NCBI GenBank assembly: GCA_947372965.1
Contig: CANBVR010000014.1
Location: 1 to 34,140, forward strand
Direction of reading: 5' to 3'
Origin: Actinomycetota bacterium
GTDB taxonomy: Bacteria; Actinomycetota; Actinomycetes; Nanopelagicales; Nanopelagicaceae
DNA length: 34,140 nucleotides
The notes under the pieces were generated by a model, which saw only the letters and a list, made by a program, of their open reading frames with translations, was not told the origin of the DNA and did no database searches. This document shows, piece by piece, positions 16,340-22,619 of the stretch; the first letter of the stretch is position 1; each line of letters begins with the position of its first letter. A program made the translations under genes and the position numbers.

Positions 16340-17514
16340 TGGACTCGCCACTAAAAGCTTTTAAGCGCACTGATGGTCGATGGGGCCTTCGCAATCACGT
16401 TTTGATCTTGCCACTTCACTCTGCGCTTTCAACTACTGCCCGAAAGATCGCTGATGATGTGAGCGGTTGCGTAGCTCTCAATCACGATTGGTCTGGCGAA
16501 GTAGATAACGATCTACCTCGCGTCACAAAGACTTTGGCGGGCTCTGCAGCAAACCCAAATAACCATTCAGTTATCTTCTTAACTCTTGGTACCGATGTTG
16601 AATTAGAAATTATCAAGCAAGCAAAGGCGATAACAAAACAAACCATCATCGAACTTTCACTACCAAAACTCGGCTCGATTCAAACTCTCACCGAGCAAGC
16701 AACACAAGAAGCAATAAAACTTGCCAAAGAAGCAGAAGCAGAAGCCCGCGTCCCAGCGCCTTGGTCTGCGATTGTTCTTGGCCTTGAATGCGGCGGCTCT
16801 GATGCGCTCTCTGGAATTACTGCCAATCCAGCCCTCGGTGTTGCTTCAGATCGACTCGTAGAACTCGGTGCCACATCAGTTCTTGGTGAAACAACTGAAA
16901 TTCTTGGCGCCGAACACTTACTTGCAGCGCGCGCACTCGACGAAGAGACCGGTAAAAAGATTGTTGCAATGGTTGCTAGATATGAATCATCAATTAACTA
17001 TGAAGGAATTGATATTCGTGGCGCCCAACCATCTCGTGGAAATATTGAAGGTGGTCTTTCTACTCTTGAAGAGAAATCACTTGGCGCCGCTAAGAAAGCG
17101 GGCAACGCTCCCCTAACTGGTGTTCTTGAATTCGCCGATGTTCCCGCAAAACCGGGTCTCTACTTTATGGATACCCCTGGCCATGACATCGAACAATTAG
17201 CTGGCTTTGCTGCCGGTCACATCAATGTTGTTGTCTTTACCTCTGGTCGCGGCACACCAACAGGTTCACCAATCATGCCGGTCATTAAAGTAAGTACGAA
17301 TACGCCGATGTATAAAGCAGTTACCGACTTCATCGATCTAGATGCCGGCACTATCGCCGATGGCATCGAAACCCTCGAAGAAACTGGCGCAAGAATTTTT
17401 GATGAGATTGTTGCCGTTGCTAATGGTCAAGAGACTAAGGCTGAGAAGAACGGCCACCAAGAATTTGCCCTTAGTCGCATGTATGAAACCGTAGTCCCAC
17501 CGCTTTTTTCCTAA
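16339..17514 (+). CDS. UxaA-family dehydratase large-subunit homologue B (keeps GLECGGSD, lacks HGCG/GLGCE)
   Basis: Full-length family member, 391 aa. It keeps RTDGRWGLRNHVLILP, the GLECGGSDALSG block (148-159), the ANPALGVASD segment, MDTPGHDIEQLAG and the C-terminal PIMPVIKVSTNTP. At the positions of HGCG and GLGCE it has DWSG and TLGTD, so both cysteines there are lost. This is the mirror image of the preceding gene. The frame opens at TTG 16336, but the ATG at 16339 has AAGGAG six bases upstream and overlaps the previous TGA. The reaction expected from the family is dehydration of a sugar acid to a 2-keto-3-deoxy acid; the substrate is not known. Confidence 0.85.
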   Translation: MDSPLKAFKRTDGRWGLRNHVLILPLHSALSTTARKIADDVSGCVALNHDWSGEVDNDLPRVTKTLAGSAANPNNHSVIFLTLGTDVELEIIKQAKAITKQTIIELSLPKLGSIQTLTEQATQEAIKLAKEAEAEARVPAPWSAIVLGLECGGSDALSGITANPALGVASDRLVELGATSVLGETTEILGAEHLLAARALDEETGKKIVAMVARYESSINYEGIDIRGAQPSRGNIEGGLSTLEEKSLGAAKKAGNAPLTGVLEFADVPAKPGLYFMDTPGHDIEQLAGFAAGHINVVVFTSGRGTPTGSPIMPVIKVSTNTPMYKAVTDFIDLDAGTIADGIETLEETGARIFDEIVAVANGQETKAEKNGHQEFALSRMYETVVPPLFS

Positions 17515-17549
17515 CACCGCCGGCCAAGGCACGGGTGGTAGATATTAAA

Positions 17550-19070
17550 TTAAGCTGCTTTCTCCTCGCGAGTCTTCTTTCCGCTAACCCAGAATAAGAA
17601 ACCAACGATTACAAAGATTGCTAGCGGTACCGCTTCGGTCAAGAAGTACTTCCACTTCTCGGCCTGCGCCCAACCATCCGGACGGTAATCATTACCGAAC
17701 CACGCGCTGCCAATTCCAGGGAAAAGTAACTGCGCCCCAGCAAAGAGGACCAAACAAGTAAGCCAGGCAGAGATGAACTTTCCAAATGGCGCCTTGTATG
17801 GACGTGGTTGCTCGGGATGTGAATTGCGAAGCTTCCAGAGCGCTGGATAAATAGCGAGATAGGACAGAACTGTTGTTGAAACTGCGATGCTGATGACAAC
17901 GGTGAAATACTTGCCTAGATTGCCACCGCTAATTTGATGCGCCGCAAATACGGTAATTGAAGCCACTGCGCCAGAAAGAATATTTACGCGAACTGGAGTT
18001 CCGTGCTTTTCTGAAATCTCACCGAGCCAACGTGGCGCAGCCCCGTCATAACCAGATACGGCTAGTGCGCGGTCAGAACCCATAATCCAAGCAACGCCAG
18101 ATGAAAGGGTGCAGAGAATAAAGAGAACTCCAGCAACTCCACCCATCACAGCTCCACTGCCAGTTAAAGTCGCAACGCCCTTTGCATCGACCGATCCACC
18201 AAAGACTGTAAATACCGTTTTGATTGCATCGATAAATCCACCAAGGCTGGTTACTTGATCGATTGGTAACACCATAAGCACACAGGTGATTGGCACACCA
18301 TAAAGAACGATTCCGGCAATTGCCGCACGAATGAGTGAGTAAGGCACATCGCGCTTTGGATCGATCATCTCATCACCCGCAGCATTTGGAAGTTCAAAGC
18401 CACAAAGTGCGAAGATCAAGATTCCAGTCAAACCAACAAAGCCAGCATAATTAATTGTCATATCGCTCAAATGTGGCGTGTGAACACCATGCTTTGCGCC
18501 ATACATAACTACAGCGAGGGTAAATACGCCAAGTAGTACAAATCGAGCATATGCACCAGAGATTGGGATGTACTTACCTACTTTGAAAGACAAGATTGTG
18601 GCAAAAGTACCAACCCAGATAAAAAGCATCGTAAATAGATAGAACCAGAAAGTACTAAGTGGCTTTCCATTTCTAAAGAAGGTTTCCAGAGTTGCCGCAG
18701 CAACCACAGAGAGTGTTCCACCAAACCAAACTGGATTAGTAACCCAATACAACATGTTGTTGATTGTTGCGACTAACCGACCAAAGGCAATACGCGCCCA
18801 AAGATACGGTCCGCCTTCTTGAGGGAATGCCGTTCCAAGTTCGGCAAAGAGAAGTGATTGCGGGATAAAGAAGGCCAATGCAAAGAACAGGAGCATCGTG
18901 ATTGCCCGCGGTCCTTGGCTTGCTATCTGACCAACGCTATCGACACCAACCAAGGTACAGATGGTGAAGGCAAGAATCTCTTTTCGCCCGAAGGACTTTT
19001 TGAGGTGCTTGGTCTGTTCGACGGCATCGACGGTCGTATCAAATGCTGGTGCGTTCTGGCTTTGGCTCAT
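17550..19070 (-). CDS. APC-superfamily amino acid permease
   Basis: Membrane transporter of about 506 aa with roughly twelve hydrophobic segments. The N-terminal FTICTLVGVDSVGQIASQG and AELGTAFPQEGGPYLWARIAFG match the amino-acid/polyamine/organocation superfamily. The frame begins at TTG 19076, but the ATG at 19070 is preferred: TACGAT at 19078-19083 stands seven bases upstream, which fits a leaderless transcript. It converges on the dehydratase operon with a 35-bp gap. The substrate cannot be read from sequence. An amino acid or amine is expected. Confidence 0.85.
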   Translation of the reverse strand: MSQSQNAPAFDTTVDAVEQTKHLKKSFGRKEILAFTICTLVGVDSVGQIASQGPRAITMLLFFALAFFIPQSLLFAELGTAFPQEGGPYLWARIAFGRLVATINNMLYWVTNPVWFGGTLSVVAAATLETFFRNGKPLSTFWFYLFTMLFIWVGTFATILSFKVGKYIPISGAYARFVLLGVFTLAVVMYGAKHGVHTPHLSDMTINYAGFVGLTGILIFALCGFELPNAAGDEMIDPKRDVPYSLIRAAIAGIVLYGVPITCVLMVLPIDQVTSLGGFIDAIKTVFTVFGGSVDAKGVATLTGSGAVMGGVAGVLFILCTLSSGVAWIMGSDRALAVSGYDGAAPRWLGEISEKHGTPVRVNILSGAVASITVFAAHQISGGNLGKYFTVVISIAVSTTVLSYLAIYPALWKLRNSHPEQPRPYKAPFGKFISAWLTCLVLFAGAQLLFPGIGSAWFGNDYRPDGWAQAEKWKYFLTEAVPLAIFVIVGFLFWVSGKKTREEKAA

Positions 19071-19077
19071 GCGCAAA

Positions 19078-19083
19078 ATCGTA
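19078..19083 (-). promoter_or_regulatory. -10 box TACGAT of the permease gene
   Basis: Seven bases separate this hexamer from the ATG at 19070, and no ribosome site is visible, so a leaderless mRNA is likely. Confidence 0.5.
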
Positions 19084-19144
19084 CCCGTTGAATATCCACA
19101 AGTTAATGCACGGGCAAGAATATTTTTGATAAATTCTGAGCTAC

Positions 19145-20191
19145 TTAAATCCCCGGCTTAATAATCGTAATTCCCTTACGCGATACAGAAGAAGCAGAAG
19201 AGGTATCAAAAGTCGCCAACACCTGCGCCCCCTCTTCCAACCCAACCTCGCGAGTAACCAAGACCGACGGATCAAGTGCACCTGATGCAACTAGTGCCAA
19301 CATCTCCGGATAATCCACCGCCGCCATTCCATGCGATCCCAGTAAATCCAACTCCCACGCAATTACTCGCGCCATCGGTATCGCACTGAGTCCATCCTCC
19401 GTAAGCAACAACCCCAATTGCAGATGCCGTCCCCTACGTCGCAATGACATTACCGACGCTCCAGCAGTCACTTCACTTCCCAACGCATCCACCGCCACAT
19501 GTGCCCCACCAAGTGATTGCATATATGTAACTGGATCAACCTCGCGTGAATTAATACCAATAGCTCCCAAACCAACAGCCATCGATAACGCTTCCTCATT
19601 AACATCAACCGCATAAACAACTGCGCCAAGTGCCCGAGCAATCATCACCGCACTCAAGCCCACACCACCACAGCCATAAACAACAACCACTTCACCAGAC
19701 TTAACCAAGGCCCGCTTAACCAACCCGCGATATGCCGTAGCAAAGCGACAACCAAGAGCCGCAGCTGTTGAAAAAGAAACACTCTCCGGAATCAAAACTA
19801 AATTAAAGTCAGCGTTATCAATCGCAACATATTCCGCAAAAGAACCCAAGCCCGTAAATCCCGGTTGCGTCTGCACTGGACAAACTTGCGCATCTCCCCT
19901 TAAACAAAACTCACACTTCCCACACCCACACACAAACGGGACCGTTACCCGATCCCCCACCTTAAACTTCGAAACCAATCCACCAACCGAACTAATAACC
20001 CCAGCCAACTCATGTCCAGGAACATGTGGCAACACAATCCCATCATCATGACCCATCCAGCCATGCCAATCACTCCTGCATACCCCAGTGGCCTCAACCT
20101 TTAAAACAACCCCAGCCTCACTAGCAACAGGCATAGGAATATCAACAACCGATATAGGCCCCTTGAATTGGGTGAAGTGGATGGAGTTCAT
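19145..20191 (-). CDS. Zinc-dependent alcohol dehydrogenase (MDR family)
   Basis: Medium-chain dehydrogenase, 348 aa. Catalytic zinc ligands are Cys38 (GVCRSDWHGW) and the GHE motif at 59-61; a structural zinc cluster of Cys residues lies at about 88-104 (CGCGKCEFC then C). The cofactor-binding motif is YGCGGVGLS. It would oxidise or reduce an alcohol/aldehyde pair with NAD(P). Only 4 nt separate it from the DUF2075 helicase gene upstream, so the two may share a transcript despite unrelated functions. The coding strand is conspicuously rich in G and T (runs such as GGTGTGGG), unlike the sugar genes. Confidence 0.9.
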   Translation of the reverse strand: MNSIHFTQFKGPISVVDIPMPVASEAGVVLKVEATGVCRSDWHGWMGHDDGIVLPHVPGHELAGVISSVGGLVSKFKVGDRVTVPFVCGCGKCEFCLRGDAQVCPVQTQPGFTGLGSFAEYVAIDNADFNLVLIPESVSFSTAAALGCRFATAYRGLVKRALVKSGEVVVVYGCGGVGLSAVMIARALGAVVYAVDVNEEALSMAVGLGAIGINSREVDPVTYMQSLGGAHVAVDALGSEVTAGASVMSLRRRGRHLQLGLLLTEDGLSAIPMARVIAWELDLLGSHGMAAVDYPEMLALVASGALDPSVLVTREVGLEEGAQVLATFDTSSASSVSRKGITIIKPGI

Positions 20192-20195
20192 TTAG

Positions 20196-22055
20196 CTAAT
20201 TCTTAGGAAGTCGAGATTCAAAGTACTTCCTCGTTTCCTCGTTTGTGAAATAAACATAACAACCCTTCATTCCACGGCTCATTAAGGTCCTGTAAGTATT
20301 ACGAATTAACTCATCGGCTTTTGCGTCGGCCAATTCTGGATTTATCTTTCGTTCTGACTTATAGCCAGCCAAAGACTTGTCGGTTTTTGCTCTACCTGCA
20401 GGATTAGTAATGAGTTTGTCCCCATAAACCTGCAAGTCCTCTCCAACTATTACGCCCACATAGTCCATCTCAAGTCCCTGACAAGTGTGGATACAACCCA
20501 CTTCCTCGACGGAGTTTGGATTTAAGATCCATTCATTTCCATAACTAGCTAAGTTCCAACGCGCTTGATAGTTAGACTCAGAAATTTTAATATCAAATAC
20601 CTTCGAATCTTTCTTGCTCTCCCAGTTCCAGCAATAACCAGCGACTACGCGGGATTTATTTGAATTTAAATTTTTTTCCCTTATTAACTGATGCAGTACG
20701 AGAGGAGAATCTATGACTTGAAAGTCGAATTTCTCCCGACTGAAGTAATTCTCGGGGATATTTTGTAAACCTAAAGTGTCATCAAGCCACGCCATGTAAT
20801 CGTCGGAACCACCACATCTAAATTGAGAAACAAGTTCTAATATCTCAACGTCAGCACCTAACGCAGCTGCATTTGCCTTAATTCTAGATATCTCGCCTAC
20901 GTCTGACCAAGTGACTTTCTGCGCTTCATCAATAAAGAAGACACTCAACTTTGAGGAAAAGATAATTTCCTTTGCCTGATCTTCCCCTAGATTCTTAAAC
21001 ATTCCCGATTTCATACGTAGGCGATGCGCTTCATCTACAATCAAAACGTCCATTGAATCTTTTTTGGTTTCCGTATATGAGCCGGAACCACCAAATAAAT
21101 GTTTTACGGAATCTCCCGCAACTAAATTTTTTAACTTTGCTTGAAAGACATCCCGTGGTGCGGCGTTAGCGGTTACATACTTCACGTTCAATCTTTGGGA
21201 GGTTAATTCCGCGAGTGCATTGATAGAAATAACCGATTTTCCAGTTCCAGGTCCACCCTTAATTATTAGAACTTTTTTTCCACTTTTCTGAGTTTCACGG
21301 GCAGCCAGAAGAATTTTCTCATAGGCAGTTTTCTGCTCATCAAGGAGAACAAATTCATTTTGACCTTTAAGCATATTCCCAACAGCTTCCGCCAATTGCT
21401 TCGATGGCCTAATAACCGCAGCATCGACTCGCTCTAGAAGTTGAATCCCACTTCCTTTAACAATATTTTTCTCAATCAACTCTTGGAGTTCGGCGAACTC
21501 ACCGTGCAGAAAAACGGGAGCAAGTTGAAGCGCATTCTCATAGCGGGAACTTGTTATAACCGATCGGTCTTTGCAATTATGTAGGTAGGCGCAAGCAGAA
21601 ACACTTAGTGAGTTCTCGTATACATATTCGTTAAACATCTCGAGGTGCGACTTGTATGACCAAACTTGATAAGAAGGGTGAGTAACGTCTCTTAATCCCC
21701 CTCCAAGAACTGTCTTGACGTGTTCCTCTAGATCTGAAAATTGGATATCAGTCCATTGCTTCAATTCAATTATTACCAGGGACTCTTTATTTTGAGAGTC
21801 CAGCCCTGAGATAACAAAATCCAATCTAAAACGCCGGCCATTCAACCGGTATTCAATCGCAATGCCCGCGTCATCTGGGATCTTTTCAGAACGCATGATG
21901 TTCGACATGGCATTTCCAAGAGAATTTCGCCATGAGAGGTATTCACTCTCCCCGACAGCAAAATTCAATTTGGCTAAAACCGCATCACGAACTTTGTCCT
22001 CTATTACCGGGGCATCGAGCAAGAATTGACCCTTTGTTCCTAGGTACGCCAGCAC
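20196..22055 (-). CDS. DUF2075 helicase with N-terminal PD-(D/E)XK-like nuclease domain
   Basis: Protein of 619 aa. The N-terminal 200 residues have a nuclease-like core: GESEYLSW (35-42), Asp79 in RLDFVISG and Glu97-x-Lys99 in IIELKQW. The helicase part has Walker A GGPGTGKS (267-274), DEAH (341-344), a sensor-like FIDEAQK (374-380), QFRCGG and the motif CIHTCQGLEMDYV. DUF2075 proteins are relatives of Schlafen-type helicases and are often found in defence loci. The start is GTG at 22055, chosen because family members begin with a TKGQFL-like segment close to the N-terminus and because TAACCT lies six bases before it. It diverges from the gene at 22175. Confidence 0.87.
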   Translation of the reverse strand: MLAYLGTKGQFLLDAPVIEDKVRDAVLAKLNFAVGESEYLSWRNSLGNAMSNIMRSEKIPDDAGIAIEYRLNGRRFRLDFVISGLDSQNKESLVIIELKQWTDIQFSDLEEHVKTVLGGGLRDVTHPSYQVWSYKSHLEMFNEYVYENSLSVSACAYLHNCKDRSVITSSRYENALQLAPVFLHGEFAELQELIEKNIVKGSGIQLLERVDAAVIRPSKQLAEAVGNMLKGQNEFVLLDEQKTAYEKILLAARETQKSGKKVLIIKGGPGTGKSVISINALAELTSQRLNVKYVTANAAPRDVFQAKLKNLVAGDSVKHLFGGSGSYTETKKDSMDVLIVDEAHRLRMKSGMFKNLGEDQAKEIIFSSKLSVFFIDEAQKVTWSDVGEISRIKANAAALGADVEILELVSQFRCGGSDDYMAWLDDTLGLQNIPENYFSREKFDFQVIDSPLVLHQLIREKNLNSNKSRVVAGYCWNWESKKDSKVFDIKISESNYQARWNLASYGNEWILNPNSVEEVGCIHTCQGLEMDYVGVIVGEDLQVYGDKLITNPAGRAKTDKSLAGYKSERKINPELADAKADELIRNTYRTLMSRGMKGCYVYFTNEETRKYFESRLPKN

Positions 22056-22061
22056 ACTCCG

Positions 22062-22067
22062 AGGTTA
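22062..22067 (-). promoter_or_regulatory. -10 box TAACCT of the DUF2075 helicase
   Basis: Six bases separate TAACCT from the GTG start at 22055. The same hexamer with the same spacing occurs in front of the UvrD-like helicase. A GGAG lies too close to the GTG to be a usual ribosome site. Confidence 0.5.
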
Positions 22068-22162
22068 GTAGACACCGCCCCAAAAGGAAGAGGCTATGCA
22101 GTCCTATGAGTAAATGTTTCAACGAATTCGATCAAATTCCACCAAGAAAGGCTTTTTAGAAT

Positions 22163-22168
22163 GATAAT
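22163..22168 (+). promoter_or_regulatory. -10-like box GATAAT of the 110-aa gene
   Basis: Six bases separate it from the ATG at 22175. A second candidate TAGAAT lies at 22157-22162. No ribosome site is visible. Confidence 0.4.
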
Positions 22169-22174
22169 TTACCT

Positions 22175-22507
22175 ATGTCCGACATCCTGGAAGAAGCCCT
22201 AAAACTTCCTGAATTAAATCCATTCCAAATATTGAAAAATGGCTTTTCAAATAATGCAGGACTTAGAGACGATCTTGAGACGGTAATGCGCACTATCGTC
22301 GAACGCCACAATCCATCTGATCGAGCAGAACGATTCGTATACGGCGGCGCGTGCGAGTGGGCCATGGCAACTGCATGTTGGGTTGCGGGAATCCATGTTT
22401 TCCCAGCCGGACATTCACAAAATGGGTTTGATCTCACGGAATACAAGGATGGCCTACTAGGTGTGCAAAAAGGTTTCCTCGTATGGCGCTTTGGGAATGG
22501 TTGTTAA
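22175..22507 (+). CDS. Hypothetical protein, possible remnant of a restriction-type nuclease
   Basis: 110 aa, not recognised as a known family. The centre reads GGACEWAMATACWVAGIHVF, then GFDLTEYKDGLLGVQKG. A Glu in a helix, an Asp in a GFDL strand and a following QK resemble the start of a PD-(D/E)XK nuclease core in which the ExK element is incomplete. The reading frame ends soon after this point, so the gene may be the truncated or frameshifted front of a longer nuclease, or a small accessory protein of the flanking helicases. A -10-like box stands six bases before the ATG, so it is probably transcribed. Confidence 0.5.
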   Translation: MSDILEEALKLPELNPFQILKNGFSNNAGLRDDLETVMRTIVERHNPSDRAERFVYGGACEWAMATACWVAGIHVFPAGHSQNGFDLTEYKDGLLGVQKGFLVWRFGNGC

Positions 22508-22537
22508 GACACGCCCACCCAAGCCCCACGCTCGTCT

Positions 22538-22552
22538 GTATTAATTTAATAC
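22538..22552. repeat. Perfect palindrome GTATTAA-T-TTAATAC
   Basis: Two perfect 7-base arms around a single T, ending 67 bp before the UvrD-like start codon. The size suits an operator. ACGCCCA occurs just before it (22510-22516) and directly overlapping its end (22551-22557). Confidence 0.5.
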
Positions 22553-22607
22553 GCCCAAGGCGAAATGTCCGCTCTCCCTGAGTTTAGAGTTATACAGGCC
22601 TCATATG

Positions 22608-22613
22608 TAACCT
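22608..22613 (+). promoter_or_regulatory. -10 box TAACCT of the UvrD-like helicase
   Basis: Six bases separate it from the ATG at 22620, the same hexamer and spacing as in front of the DUF2075 helicase. No ribosome site is visible. Confidence 0.5.
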
Positions 22614-22619
22614 TTACTC

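Noticed and set aside
17515-17549. Weak hairpin in the gap between the dehydratase operon and the permease gene
   Set aside because: The arms are short and imperfect and have no U-tract, so a terminator call is not justified.
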